A DNA stretch of 57,030 nucleotides from Xanthomonas hortorum pv. cynarae (GCF_002939985.1 NZ_MDFM01000025.1:20748-77777); one strand, 5' to 3'; shown: positions 18,594 to 28,068, counted from the stretch's first letter. Notes: generated from the sequence alone by a model not told the origin. Numbers and translations: made by a program.

Positions 18594-18613
18594 GGGTTTC
18601 CGGCTCTGATGCA

Positions 18614-19525
18614 TCACACCCACCCACGCTTGCGGAACCACACCAACGGCACCACCATGCTCAGCACGATCACGCCCAACGCCCAGAAATAGGCGTCGTG
18701 CCATTTGAGTTCAGGCATGTAGGCGAAATTCATGCCCCAGATGCCGACCAGCACCGTGGGCGGGATGCCGACCACCGAGGCCACTGCCATCACCTTCATC
18801 ACGTTGTTCTGGTCCATGTTGATCATGCCCAGCACGCTGTCGAGCAGGAACTCGATGCGGTCGTCCATGTGCTGCTGGAACTCGCTCAAGGTGGTCAGGT
18901 CCTTGTGCAGCAATCCGATGCGCTTGGCCGCATCCTCGCCAAACCAGTCCGGTGCTTGGTCATCCAGGTAGGTGACCAGGCGCAGCAGGCCTTGACCGGC
19001 ATTGTGCAGCCCGCCCAGGCGCCGGCCCATGCCGCCCACCTGATGCAGCATGCGCTCCAGATCCTTGGTCTTGTGCGGCTCGTCGAAGACCTGCCGGGTG
19101 GTGTCGGTGACCTCGGCTTCCAGTGATTCCAGCCGGTCTGCCAGGCGGCCCACCAGCTGGTCGAACATGCGCAGCAACAAATCGTCGGCGCTGTGGCAGG
19201 GCTCGTGTTCAAGCCGCGCGGCCACCGCCTCCAGCGAGCCCAAGCGCTGCTCGCGCAAGGTGACCAACATGGTCGGCGACACCGCAAAGCCCAGCGGCGC
19301 GGTCGGGCCATCGTCGTCCTGAAAGCGCGGCACATTGAGAAACAGCACCTCGCCCTGGCGCCGCACCCGGCTGCTGAATTCGATCTCGCCGATCGCCGCG
19401 CGATCCGGCAACGCGAACCCCACCTTGTCTGCAGCCTGCGCCAGCTCCTGTGCAGTGGGTTGGCACAGGTCGACCCAGGAACCTTGCATGTGCTGCGTTC
19501 CGGCAATCGGGTGCGTCGTGATCAT
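18614..19525 (-). CDS. CorA family divalent-cation transporter
   Basis: 303 residues. A large N-terminal cytosolic domain with long charged helices (about 1-240) is followed by two C-terminal membrane segments. The first ends with the CorA signature GMN in GIWGMNFAYMPELKWHDAYF, the motif that forms the pore entrance of these pentameric channels. The second is WALGVIVLSMVVPLVWF, followed by a basic tail. The substrate (magnesium, zinc or another divalent metal) cannot be told from the sequence. The start is taken at ATG 19525; ATG 19489 is an alternative. It is convergent with AIM24 across two REP elements. Confidence 0.92.
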   Translation of the reverse strand: MITTHPIAGTQHMQGSWVDLCQPTAQELAQAADKVGFALPDRAAIGEIEFSSRVRRQGEVLFLNVPRFQDDDGPTAPLGFAVSPTMLVTLREQRLGSLEAVAARLEHEPCHSADDLLLRMFDQLVGRLADRLESLEAEVTDTTRQVFDEPHKTKDLERMLHQVGGMGRRLGGLHNAGQGLLRLVTYLDDQAPDWFGEDAAKRIGLLHKDLTTLSEFQQHMDDRIEFLLDSVLGMINMDQNNVMKVMAVASVVGIPPTVLVGIWGMNFAYMPELKWHDAYFWALGVIVLSMVVPLVWFRKRGWV

Positions 19526-19648
19526 GCGGCAGGCCGTGGCAATGGATGGCGGCGAGCATCCCGTTCCATCCGATCGGCGTCAACGTCGCGCGCAAAACGC
19601 GCTTAGCTGCCAGTGGCCTTTATCGCGGCGCCGTGCAGCCACAGACGC

Positions 19649-19673
19649 CAAGGCCCCGCAGTGCGGGGCCTTG
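19649..19673 (-). terminator. Hairpin after cycA
   Basis: A perfect inverted repeat CAAGGCCCCGCA / TGCGGGGCCTTG separated by one base (loop formed from the centre). It is 30 bases past the cycA stop codon on the minus strand. There is no clear T-run, so it is a weak intrinsic terminator at best. Confidence 0.5.
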
Positions 19674-19702
19674 GTGATGTCTTCGGCCGGTCTTGCGTGC
19701 GC

Positions 19703-21079
19703 TCAGCCTGTGCGCGTCTGCTTCCGCTTCACCGCATAGCCGATCGCCAGCAGCAGGAACCACACCGGGCTGGCCAGCAAAGCCTGGCGCGTGTCGGCCT
19801 GCAAGGTCAGCAGCACGATGACGAAGGCGAAAAACGCCAGGCAGACGTAGCACATCAACACGCCACCGGGCATCTTGAACGCCGAGGCCGCGTGCTGCTC
19901 CGGGCGCTTGCGCCGATACGCGATGTAAGCGCACAGGATCAGCGACCACACGAACATGAAAAGCACCGCCGACAACGTGGTGACAAGCGTGAACGCGGTG
20001 ACCAGGTTGGGAATCAGATACACCAGCATCGCGCCCAGCAACAGACACACGCAGGAGAACAGCAACCCGCGTGCCGGCACCGCCGCACGCGAGAGCTTGG
20101 CGAAGCCCTTGGGCGCATGTTGCTCTTCGGCCAGACCGTAGAGCATGCGGCTGGTGGAGAAGATGCCGCTATTGGCCGAGGAGGTGGCCGAGGTCAGCAC
20201 CACGAAGTTGATCAAACTCGCCGCCGCCGGCACGCCGGCCAGCACGAACAACTCCACGAACGGGCTCTTGTCGGCCACCACCTGCCGCCACGGCGTGACC
20301 GCCATGATCGCGATCAGCGCCAGCACGTAGAAAATCAGGATACGTACCGGGATCGAGTTGATCGCCTTGGGCAGATTGCGGCGCGGGTCTGCAGTTTCCG
20401 CCGCGGTAGTGCCGACCAGCTCGATACCGACGAAGGCAAATACCGCGATCTGGAAACCGGCGAAGAAACCACCAATGCCCATCGGGAACATGCCGCCGTC
20501 GTTCCAGAGATTCGATAGCGAGGCCACATTGCCCGAGGGCGAGCGGAAGCCCCACGCCACCAGCCCGGCGCCGGTGATGATCAACGCAGCGATGGCGATG
20601 ATCTTGATCAACGCGAACCAGAATTCCATCTCGCCGAACAACTTCACCGTCACCAGGTTCAAGCTCAGCAACAACAACACGCAGGCGATGGCCGGAATCC
20701 ACGGCGCCAATCCCGGAAACCAGAACTGCGCATACGCCGCAATCGCGATGACATCGGCGATGGCGGTGATGATCCAGCAAAACCAGTACGTCCAGCCGCA
20801 GAAGAACCCGGCCCAGGGCCCGAGCAGATCGGTGGAGAAGTCGATGAACGACTTGTACTCCAGGTTGGACAGCAGCAGCTCGCCCATCGCGCGCATCACG
20901 AAGAACAGCATCGCGCCGATGATCAGATAGACAAACAGGATCGACGGCCCGGCCAGACTGATGGTCTTGCCCGAGCCCATGAACAGCCCGGTGCCGATCG
21001 CGCCACCGATGGCGATCAGCTGCAGGTGACGATTGGAGAGACTGCGTTGCAGATGATCGGGCGCGGACGGGTCAGACAT
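19703..21079 (-). CDS. cycA: D-serine/D-alanine/glycine:H+ symporter
   Basis: 458 residues, an APC-superfamily amino-acid permease with 12 predicted membrane segments. The N-terminus NRHLQLIAIGGAIGTGLFMG is followed by the run SGKTISLAGPSILFVYLIIG, which closely follows E. coli CycA as I remember it. So do EYKSFIDFSTDLLGPWAGFF, AVFAFVGIELVGTTAAETAD and INFVVLTSATSSANSGIFST. It should import glycine, D-alanine and D-serine in symport with protons. ATG 21079 (MSDPSAPDHLQ) is chosen by alignment with the family; an in-frame TTG at 21112 exists. It is a single gene with a hairpin after its stop codon. Confidence 0.93.
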   Translation of the reverse strand: MSDPSAPDHLQRSLSNRHLQLIAIGGAIGTGLFMGSGKTISLAGPSILFVYLIIGAMLFFVMRAMGELLLSNLEYKSFIDFSTDLLGPWAGFFCGWTYWFCWIITAIADVIAIAAYAQFWFPGLAPWIPAIACVLLLLSLNLVTVKLFGEMEFWFALIKIIAIAALIITGAGLVAWGFRSPSGNVASLSNLWNDGGMFPMGIGGFFAGFQIAVFAFVGIELVGTTAAETADPRRNLPKAINSIPVRILIFYVLALIAIMAVTPWRQVVADKSPFVELFVLAGVPAAASLINFVVLTSATSSANSGIFSTSRMLYGLAEEQHAPKGFAKLSRAAVPARGLLFSCVCLLLGAMLVYLIPNLVTAFTLVTTLSAVLFMFVWSLILCAYIAYRRKRPEQHAASAFKMPGGVLMCYVCLAFFAFVIVLLTLQADTRQALLASPVWFLLLAIGYAVKRKQTRTG

Positions 21080-21456
21080 GGGCACGGCACCGGCAAGTGA
21101 ACAAGCCGTCAAAAATACGAGATCGCAGCAGCGCGCACCAGCGGTTTGAACAGCGACGCCGGGTAGGCCGGCAAATACGCCTGCGCATGCCGAGCGGACA
21201 GCGCCATGCTGCGGTGGGCACAGTACGGGTTGCGCGCCGCGTGTTGCGCCATGCAGCTAGGGCTACGCGTTGGCAGCGGCGTGCACTGTCGCGACCAAGA
21301 TGGCAACCGTGCGGCATCTCGTACAAACAGCGATCCGCGTCCCAGCGCGCTCGTTGCGCTGCCTGCAGCACGCGCTCCTGCCCGCTTCCTTGACTGCGCG
21401 GACCGCACGTGGCGATTGCTGGTCTCCTGCGCGGGCCCAACCCTCAGGACACTCCC
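21080..21456. other. Intergenic stretch between cycA and the expansin gene
   Basis: 377 bases between divergent genes. Short open frames on both strands carry no recognisable domain. It must contain both promoters, but I could not choose convincing -35/-10 pairs. Confidence 0.5.
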
Positions 21457-23229
21457 ATGTACTCACGCTCCCATCTATTGCTGGCCATGACGTTGCTGGC
21501 CCCGGTCTCTGCATTGGCCGTGCAGGTCGATGCGCATGGGCAACTGATCGACGCACGCGGTCAGGCGCTGCAACTGCGCGGCGTGACCTAGCCGGGCTTC
21601 GATCGCGCTGCGCTGGTTGCAGCGGGTCTGCGCAACGGCACGCTGCAACAGACGCTGGATCAGATGCAGGCAGCCGATATCAATGCGCTGCGTGTGCCGG
21701 TCTGCACGGCGACGCTGCAAGCCGAGCCCGTCGCTGCGGCCGATGTCGCAGGCGACCCCGCACTGCGCGGCCTGAGTTCGTTGCAGCTGCTCGATGCGGT
21801 CGTGCGCGCCAGCACCCAACGCGGCATGCAGGTCCTGCTGGCATTTGCCGATGGCGGGTGCGATGACTCCGCACCGCAGCTGGGCGCGCAGCAACAAGCC
21901 TGGACGAACGGCTTGACCACGCTCGCCGCCCGCTACGGCACCACCACCGGTGTGATCGGCATTGATCTGGGCAGCAGCGGTTACCGCAATGCCACCTGGG
22001 CCGGAAACAGCGCAGACGCCGACTGGAATCGCATCGCCTCACGCGCGGCGGCCACTGTCCTCAAACAGGCACCACGCTGGGTGGTGGGCGTGGAAGGTGT
22101 CGGCAACAACGCGCTCTGCAGCGACTCCGCGCGCAAGGCGCCCGGCAGCAATCTGCAGCCGCTTGCCTGCGTGCCGCTGCGTATTCCGGCAAAGCAACTG
22201 GTATTGATGCCCAAACTGGCGGGGCCGGATCGCGATGCGGCAGATGCCTTCGCAGCGGCCGACTTTCCACGCGGTCTGCCAGCGAGCTGGCAACGCGACT
22301 TCGGCACGTTTGCCGCCGACCATGCGGTGCTGCCGGTCAGCATTGGCGGCGGCCTGGGCGATGGCGACCCGCGCGATCCCGCATGGCAACAGGCATTGAG
22401 CGGCTATCTGGCAAGCACCGGCATGCGCAGTGCCTTTCTGGGCAGCTGGGAAGTAGGCAATGCCAACAATGCCGGCCTGCTCGCCAGCGATGGCAGCCCG
22501 CGCAGTGACAAGCTGCAGATCCTGCATCAAGCGTGGGGATTGGCGACAGCTACATCTGCCAGCGCATCCGCAAAAAGCGCGAGTAAAGCCGACGCGAGCA
22601 AGGCGACCACCTGGAACAGCACCTTCAGCGGCACAGCGACCTACACCGGCTCCGGCTATTCCGGCGGTGCAGTCCTGCTGGATCCGATTCCCAGCAACGC
22701 ATTCATCACCGCACTCAACCCGACCCAGATGAACTTCGGTGGGGTCAAAGCCGCACTTGCCGGCGCGTATCTGGAAGTGACCGGCCCCAAGGGCAAGACG
22801 GTCGTCTATGTCACCGATCTCTATCCGGACGACGCATCCGGCGGCCTGGACTTATCACCGAATGCCTTTGCTGCAATCGGCGACATGGTGCAGGGGCGCA
22901 TCCCGATCAGCTGGAAAATCGTGCGCGCACCCATCACCGGCAACGTGCAATACCGCATCCAGGAAGGCAGCTCACGTTGGTGGGCGGCGATCCAGGTGCG
23001 TAACCACGCCTACCCGGTGGTCAAGTTCGAAGTGAAGCAAGGCAGCACCTGGAAGAGGTTGCAGAAGATGGACTACAACCATTTCGTCGGTGAGCAACTG
23101 GGCAACCAACCACTGTCCATCCGCATCACCGACATCCGCGGCAAAGCCATTCTCGATACCATTCCCGCGCTGCCCGAAGACGGCAACAAGCCGGTGTATT
23201 TCGAACCGGGCAACGTGCAGTTCCCCTGA
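21457..23229 (+). pseudogene. GH5-like/expansin fusion gene interrupted by one in-frame TAG
   Basis: From ATG 21457 (AGGA 7 bases upstream) a signal peptide (MYSRSHLLLAMTLLAPVSAL) and the start of a GH5-type domain (LQLRGVT) are read. TAG then occurs at 21589-21591, and the same frame continues as PGFDRAALVAAGLRNG to 23229. The family normally has Trp here (RGVxWxGF), so one TGG to TAG change explains the stop. Downstream are the rest of a GH5-like barrel (to about 22540), an Ala/Ser/Lys linker, and a complete two-domain expansin: TFSGTATYTGSGYSGGAVLL, DLYPDDASGGLDLSPNAFAA, then the CBM63-like part with SSRWWAAIQVRNHAYPVVKF. The GH5 part also looks catalytically dead: the usual NEP acid/base motif is replaced by LGSSGYRNATW. 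Expansins loosen plant cell walls without hydrolysis. Internal re-initiation near 21664 would lack a signal peptide. A sequencing error at the TAG is the main alternative. Confidence 0.85.
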
Positions 23230-23273
23230 CGTGTTAATCAACTCCCAAAACGCTGCCCAGCAACCAACACTTA

Positions 23274-23489
23274 CTAGCCCCCAGCAAGCCCACCACCTAC
23301 ACGGCCCGGCAGTGCCTGATCGTCATCCTCTTCCAGATCGCCCACCTCCTCGCGCAAACCGCCTTGCTGCGGCGCCTGCTCTTCCAACGGAATTTCTTCT
23401 TCGTTGGTATCCGGATCGGGCGTGCCATGCGCCGCCACACCTGTGGTGAACATGGTCATCGGGCGAGCAGTACATGGATTGAGATGCAT
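23274..23489 (-). CDS. Small acidic protein, unknown function
   Basis: 71 residues, starting MHLNPCTARPMTMF with GGAG 6 bases before the ATG. The middle is strikingly acidic (DTNEEEIPLEE and EEVGDLEEDDDQ) and the end Gly-rich (GRVGGGLAGG). It has no membrane segment or known domain. It lies convergent with the broken expansin gene. The good ribosome binding site favours a real gene, but codon evidence at this size is thin. Confidence 0.5.
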   Translation of the reverse strand: MHLNPCTARPMTMFTTGVAAHGTPDPDTNEEEIPLEEQAPQQGGLREEVGDLEEDDDQALPGRVGGGLAGG

Positions 23490-23662
23490 GGACGACTCCG
23501 TTGCGTTCAGTGGTGCGCCAACGCTAGGCCGCGCAACGCTAGTGCACCGTGAGCCTGAGCATCGCCGCGCTGACACGCTGTTGACGTGCGTTCGCTGAAA
23601 ACGCGCCGAAACCAGCGGTGTAGTCCATGGTTATCATGACGACTCATCTTCGAGGCCAAACC

Positions 23663-24457
23663 ATGCGTTATCGCGCTCTGCTCGCATTCCTGCTGACCTG
23701 CGGCAGCGCGCATGCTGCCGAGCCTGCCTCACGCCTGGATGCAGTGCTGCGGTCCGGTGTGCTGCGCGTGTGCACCACCGGCGACTATCGTCCTTATTCG
23801 TTGCTGCGCGCAGACGGGCACTTCGAAGGCAGCGACATCGCGCTGGCACAGTCGCTTGGCGCCAGCCTGGGTGCACGCGTGCAATTCGTACGCACCAGCT
23901 GGCCGCAACTGATGCCCGATCTACTCGCCGATCGTTGCGACATTGCAGTCGGCGGCATCTCGGTAACCTTGCAGCGGCAACGCCAGGCCAGCTTCAGCAC
24001 GGTGCTGGACGTGGACGGCAAGATCCCGCTGGTGCGCTGCGCCGACCAGACCCGTTACCGCAGCATCGCGCAACTCAATCGACCCGACGTGCGCGTGATC
24101 GAGCCGCCCGGCGGCACCAACGAAGCCTTCGCGAGGCGCGAATTGCCGCGCGCGAACCTGCGCCTGTTCGCCGACAACACCACCATCTTTCAGGAGCTGG
24201 TGGACCAGCGTGCCGACGTGATGATCACCGATGCCTCCGAGGCGCTGTACCAGCAGGCACGCCTGCCCACGCTATGCGCCATCGCACCGGAGCAAGCGCT
24301 GCAATACGGCGAAAAAGCCTTTCTGCTGCCGCGCGACGACCCCGCATGGAAGGCCTATGTCGACCAATGGCTGCATTTGAGCAAGGCCAGCGGCGAGTAC
24401 GCGCGCATCGTCGAAACCTGGCGCGCACCGCGCCCGGAATCCACTACGTCACCGTAA
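23663..24457 (+). CDS. pheC: Periplasmic cyclohexadienyl (arogenate/prephenate) dehydratase
   Basis: 264 residues in the periplasmic solute-binding protein fold. A signal peptide (MRYRALLAFLLTCGSAHA) is followed by RLDAVLRSGVLRVCTTGDYR, DIAVGGISVTLQRQRQASFS, PPGGTNEAFARREL and EKAFLLPRDDPAWKAYVDQW. These blocks parallel Pseudomonas PheC as I remember it rather than ordinary amino-acid binding proteins, especially ISxxLxRQRxAxFS and GGTNExFAR. It would convert prephenate to phenylpyruvate or arogenate to phenylalanine outside the cytoplasm. ATG 23663 follows GAGG. There is no transporter gene beside it, which also argues against an ABC binding protein. Confidence 0.85.
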   Translation: MRYRALLAFLLTCGSAHAAEPASRLDAVLRSGVLRVCTTGDYRPYSLLRADGHFEGSDIALAQSLGASLGARVQFVRTSWPQLMPDLLADRCDIAVGGISVTLQRQRQASFSTVLDVDGKIPLVRCADQTRYRSIAQLNRPDVRVIEPPGGTNEAFARRELPRANLRLFADNTTIFQELVDQRADVMITDASEALYQQARLPTLCAIAPEQALQYGEKAFLLPRDDPAWKAYVDQWLHLSKASGEYARIVETWRAPRPESTTSP

Positions 24458-24466
24458 TGCTCAGCT

Positions 24467-24554
24467 GGGAATAGGGAATCGCAACAGCATCACGCGCATC
24501 GCGACATGTCGAAACAGCGCCCTTCCGATTCCCCATTCCCGATTCCCCATTCCC
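24467..24554. repeat. Inverted GGGAATAGGGAATCG / (GATTCCCCATTCCC)x2 repeats
   Basis: GGGAATAGGGAATCG at 24467-24481 faces two direct copies of CGATTCCCCATTCCC at 24526-24540 and 24540-24554. The opposed copies can pair into a stem in RNA from either strand. The element lies just past the pheC stop codon and before the stop of the convergent DMT gene, so it may end both transcripts. Confidence 0.75.
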
Positions 24555-24573
24555 GCGGCGCACCGCGCCGACC

Positions 24574-25449
24574 TCAAACAATCTTGGTCCGTCGCCACCA
24601 ACGCGACACCTGTTCTTCGCGTACCAGCGTGAACAAACCGGCGCCCAGAATCAACGCAATACCCACCGCCATCGGCCAATCCAGATGGTCGTGAAACAGC
24701 AGATAGCCGAACGCGATCGCCCACAACATCTGGCTGTATTGCGTGGGCGCCACCACGCTCACCGGCGCCATGCGCGTGGCGTACATCAGGCAGATCGCCG
24801 CCAGACCCGCGAGCAAGCCGTAGCCTGCCAACAAGTACCACTGGTACAGCGTGGGCCAGACGAAGGTCGGCGACATCATGATCCCGCCCATCACCAACGG
24901 GCCGATCACGCCGGCGCCATAGAGCGTCAACCGCTTCTCGCTATGGCCGGCCATGCGCAAGGTGATCACCGAGATCGCACCCACCAGGCCACAGACGATC
25001 GCCGCCACATGCCCGTGGGTGAGATGGCGAAAGCCGGGGCGCAACACGATCAACACGCCGATGAAGCCCACGATCACCGCCGACCAACGCCGCCAATGCA
25101 CTTCTTCCTTGAGGAACACCACCGACAGCACGGTCACGAAAATCGGCATCAAGAAGATCAGCGCAAAGGCCTCGGCCATCGGCAAGGTGGTAAAGGCAAT
25201 CACCGAGGTCAGATTGCCGATCGCACCGGTAAGCGCACGCAGCAGCCACAGACTGGGCTGCTTGGCCATCACCAGCTCGCGCAGGCGGTCGTCGGGCTTC
25301 TTCAGGAACGGCACCGCCACCAGCATCAGCAACGCGCCGAGAAACAGCACTTCGTAGACCGGCAACGTGCCTTCGAGCAGCTTCACGAACGCATCGCTGA
25401 TCGAATAGGCCGCATAGCAGGCGAACCCCAACAACACACCCTTCAGCAT
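24574..25449 (-). CDS. DMT-superfamily (EamA) transporter
   Basis: 291 residues with about ten membrane segments in two EamA halves: MLKGVLLGFACYAAYSISDA to about residue 140, and FIGVLIVLRPGFRHLTHG to the end. The linker and basic tail REEQVSRWWRRTKIV are cytosolic. The family exports small metabolites and amino acids; the substrate cannot be inferred. ATG 25449 is chosen because MLKGVLLGF begins the first membrane helix; the open frame upstream of it is not used. It is convergent with pheC, so an aromatic substrate is conceivable but only by proximity. Confidence 0.88.
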   Translation of the reverse strand: MLKGVLLGFACYAAYSISDAFVKLLEGTLPVYEVLFLGALLMLVAVPFLKKPDDRLRELVMAKQPSLWLLRALTGAIGNLTSVIAFTTLPMAEAFALIFLMPIFVTVLSVVFLKEEVHWRRWSAVIVGFIGVLIVLRPGFRHLTHGHVAAIVCGLVGAISVITLRMAGHSEKRLTLYGAGVIGPLVMGGIMMSPTFVWPTLYQWYLLAGYGLLAGLAAICLMYATRMAPVSVVAPTQYSQMLWAIAFGYLLFHDHLDWPMAVGIALILGAGLFTLVREEQVSRWWRRTKIV

Positions 25450-25674
25450 TGCCGACACTCCACGGTTGGCCGATCCGACGCGATGTCGGTGCGGGCAGTG
25501 CACAGTATGCGGTGCGCCATGCGTTGGAGGAATCGTTGCGCGCAGCCGCTGCTTGCGCACTCCCGGGTTACTTGCAGGCAACAGGATGCCGGCACGCTAT
25601 AGGTCGGTTACGATGCCGATTCCTTCCTTGACACCGGCGCGCGCGCTACGCGCCCGAATCCAGACCTGTCACCC

Positions 25675-26526
25675 GTGCCCCATTACTCCGGCCCACTACT
25701 CATTCTCTCTGACGCCCAAGCCCTGCTTGCGGCGCGCGGAAATGGTCTGACTCAATGGACCGGGTCGCTGGACCTGGGCCGCAGTACCGGCACTGCGCAG
25801 CTGGATGCGCAGACCTGGCAGTGGCGCGGCAGAGGCTACCCGTATCCGGGCAAGCTCAAGGAGCGCACGCTGTATTTCTGGGACGGCGACGACTTTGCGC
25901 CGATCTCGCGTTTCAACGGTGCGTTGATCAAGCTGGTGCCGACCGAATGGGGCGCGCCCACCTTCGAGATCGACGGCATCAAGATGTTGCCGTCGGCACA
26001 ACTGTCGCCGTTCGACGATGCGCGCCGCAAGGTGGCACTGGTGGATCCGCGCGGCAAGATCGTGCTGGATACCTGTGGGGGCCTGGGCTATTTCGCCGCC
26101 TGCTGCCTGGAGGCCAACGTGGCGCAACTGCACTCGTTCGAAAAGAACGCCGACGTGCTGTGGCTGCGCACCCTCAATCCGTGGTCGCCGGATCCGGACG
26201 ACGATGCCAGCGGTGGACGTCTGCAGCTGACACACGCCGATATTTCGCAGCACGTCATCGCACTGGCCGACGGTTCGGTCGACGCCATCCTGCACGACCC
26301 GCCGCGCTTCGGCATTGCCGGCGAGCTGTATTCGCAGGTGTTCTACGACCAGCTTGCACGCGTACTGCGCCGTGGCGGGCGCATGTTCCATTACACCGGC
26401 GCGCCCAACAAATTCACCAGCGGGCGCGATGTTCCCAACGAAGTGAGCAAGCGCCTGAGCAAGGCTGGTTTCAGCACGCAACTCGCCTTGGATGGTGTGC
26501 TGGCGACGTTGCCTGCGCGGCGCTGA
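25675..26526 (+). CDS. Predicted class I SAM-dependent methyltransferase
   Basis: 283 residues. An N-terminal beta-rich part (1-120) precedes a Rossmann-type methyltransferase: motif I VLDTCGGLGYFAACCLEANV at about 131-150, an acidic residue at FEKNAD, and motif IV HDPPRFG at about 207-213. DPPRFG resembles the (N/D)PP(Y/F) motif of amino-methyltransferases, and the overall layout is that of the archaeal-type predicted methyltransferases of COG2521. The target is unknown. It starts with GTG 25675; no strong Shine-Dalgarno is visible, so the start is provisional. Confidence 0.75.
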   Translation: MPHYSGPLLILSDAQALLAARGNGLTQWTGSLDLGRSTGTAQLDAQTWQWRGRGYPYPGKLKERTLYFWDGDDFAPISRFNGALIKLVPTEWGAPTFEIDGIKMLPSAQLSPFDDARRKVALVDPRGKIVLDTCGGLGYFAACCLEANVAQLHSFEKNADVLWLRTLNPWSPDPDDDASGGRLQLTHADISQHVIALADGSVDAILHDPPRFGIAGELYSQVFYDQLARVLRRGGRMFHYTGAPNKFTSGRDVPNEVSKRLSKAGFSTQLALDGVLATLPARR

Positions 26527-26650
26527 GTGTCGTCTGCGCGATCAGGTACAACCGCCCCCGCCATCATTGAGACACCTCAACGCGTGGGCCATGCAGACAG
26601 CGATAGCGGATGAATCTGCGATACTGCACCGCCCTCGACAAGGATGTTGC

Positions 26651-27202
26651 ATGCGCCTCCATCTCACTGCTTTATGCTTGGCCCCACTCGTGCTGATGCT
26701 GTGCACGCCAGCAGGCGCACAGACGCAATCGCAGGCACAGACACCGCCCGCGCAGCCCATGTCTGAAGTCACGCTCTCCAACCCTGTCACCACCGCCACA
26801 CTGGCCGGGCGCACGATTCGCTTGGGCGAGCACGCTGGAAAATGCGCAGTGCTGCGCGACGACGAAGTGTTTCCCCTAGGCATCGGTGCGCCGTGCTATT
26901 TCAGCATCGCGCGCGACCGCAGCGCACAGGTGCACCACTTCCAGGGCAGCGACATTGTGCTGGTGCAGCATGCCCATCAAACGGCAAGCCCGGACTGGGA
27001 CGTCAAACTCTACGGGGCGATCTGCGCCTTCGAATCGCAGTCCGTGCGTGAGGTCGACGATGTGCTGGAAGCCGGCATCGTCGCCAGCTCCTGGCATTGC
27101 GACCCGACAGGCGGTGCCGACCAGAAAGAGTTCGTCTACAGCTACGACACCTGGCCGAAGCGCAACGCAGCCAAACCTTCGCGCAAGCGTGGGACACCGT
27201 GA
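26651..27202 (+). CDS. Small secreted protein, unknown function
   Basis: 183 residues. The signal peptide MRLHLTALCLAPLVLMLCTP ends near GAQ; then come a Gln/Pro-rich linker and a domain of about 130 residues with four cysteines (GKCAVLRDD, GAPCYFSIAR, YGAICAFES, SSWHCDPT), probably two disulphides. Not recognised. ATG 26651 has AAGGA upstream. Its stop codon is 48 bases before a copy of the palindromic repeat. Confidence 0.7.
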   Translation: MRLHLTALCLAPLVLMLCTPAGAQTQSQAQTPPAQPMSEVTLSNPVTTATLAGRTIRLGEHAGKCAVLRDDEVFPLGIGAPCYFSIARDRSAQVHHFQGSDIVLVQHAHQTASPDWDVKLYGAICAFESQSVREVDDVLEAGIVASSWHCDPTGGADQKEFVYSYDTWPKRNAAKPSRKRGTP

Positions 27203-27249
27203 AGTCTGTTCAAGAGTCGCGAACAGAACTGCCAGGTGTGTGCAGCCGC

Positions 27250-27405
27250 TGATCTGCGGCCTGGCTGCAAGGCCCTTGCCCCCTCACCATCGCGGGACAC
27301 GCTGCAAGTACGTCCTTGTAAGCTCTTACGCGGCATCCATGCCGCGTAAGGTCCCGCGACGGTGAGCGGGCAAGGGCCAGTGGAGATGGTCGGTGTGCGT
27401 GACCT
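27250..27405 (+). repeat. Composite palindromic repeat, copy C (part 1 only)
   Basis: It begins GATCTGCGGCCTGGCTGCAA and holds the outer arms, the inner palindrome TTACGCGGCATCCATGCCGC and the link GGTCGGTGTGCGTG, then stops; part 2 is absent. Compared with copy B, one C-G pair of the outer stem is T-A here (CCCACC to CTCACC on the left, GGTGGG to GGTGAG on the right), a paired change that keeps the stem. It ends within five bases of the stop codon of the minus-strand gene at 27410. Confidence 0.75.
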
Positions 27406-27409
27406 GCCA

Positions 27410-27757
27410 TCAGCGTCTGCCGCGCCGCATGGCCTCGGCACGATCGCGCCGGTAATCCTTCCATGCGAGATACGCAAACACACCCACCACCACCAACAAG
27501 GCAGTGGTCAACAGGCCATCCCAGCCGATCGAGATCCAGTAGCGCTGCGGGTCGGTCTCGGCATAAAACGTCCTGGCCGGCCGACCACGAACGACGCTGA
27601 CATAGCGCCCGCTGATCACCGCCTGCAGCAACAACCATAGCCGCCCGCAACAGGCCACCGCGATCACGAGGACCACCCCGCGGACAAGCCAGTCGACGAT
27701 GCGGGAATTGGCAGGTACCGGCGTCGGTGGTGGTGGTGATTTGGGACGTTTTTTCAA
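27410..27757 (-). CDS. Small two-helix membrane protein, unknown function
   Basis: 115 residues: a basic, Pro-rich N-terminus (KKRPKSPPPPTPVP), two membrane segments (WLVRGVVLVIAVACCGRLWL and GLLTTALLVVVGVFAYLAW), a short loop between, and a strongly basic C-terminus (KDYRRDRAEAMRRGRR). TTG start at 27757 with AGAGG upstream. No family recognised. The 3' end abuts repeat copy C. Confidence 0.6.
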   Translation of the reverse strand: MKKRPKSPPPPTPVPANSRIVDWLVRGVVLVIAVACCGRLWLLLQAVISGRYVSVVRGRPARTFYAETDPQRYWISIGWDGLLTTALLVVVGVFAYLAWKDYRRDRAEAMRRGRR

Positions 27758-28068
27758 GCAGGCCTCTCTGCAATCGTGCGACGCAGTTTACCGCTGGCAC
27801 TTTGCATCGGCGCCTGTCGGCGTGATCGCGCGCAGACAGGACGCGGCCTTCAACTGCAACACGACGCTATGCACGTGCAGCCTGGTCGCAGCCGCTATAA
27901 TCGCCGCGCAGCGCACTCGATCGAGTGACATGGAACGCTCCACGCTGCATTCGTCTCAAGGAAGATGGCCGGCAGCACTGCCACGCGGATTGTCTGGACG
28001 CTTCCTTGGATTTTTTGCTGTGACGCCATGCAACGGCGGCAACAGTCTTCCCTCAAGGATCTTTCGCT
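27758..28068. other. Intergenic stretch, nothing recognised
   Basis: 311 bases between divergent small-protein genes. No repeat or RNA gene is visible; it presumably carries both promoters. Confidence 0.45.

Noticed and set aside
21589..21591. TAG as a programmed recoding signal
   Set aside because: I see no read-through context or structure; the residue expected is an ordinary Trp, so a point mutation or sequencing error is simpler.
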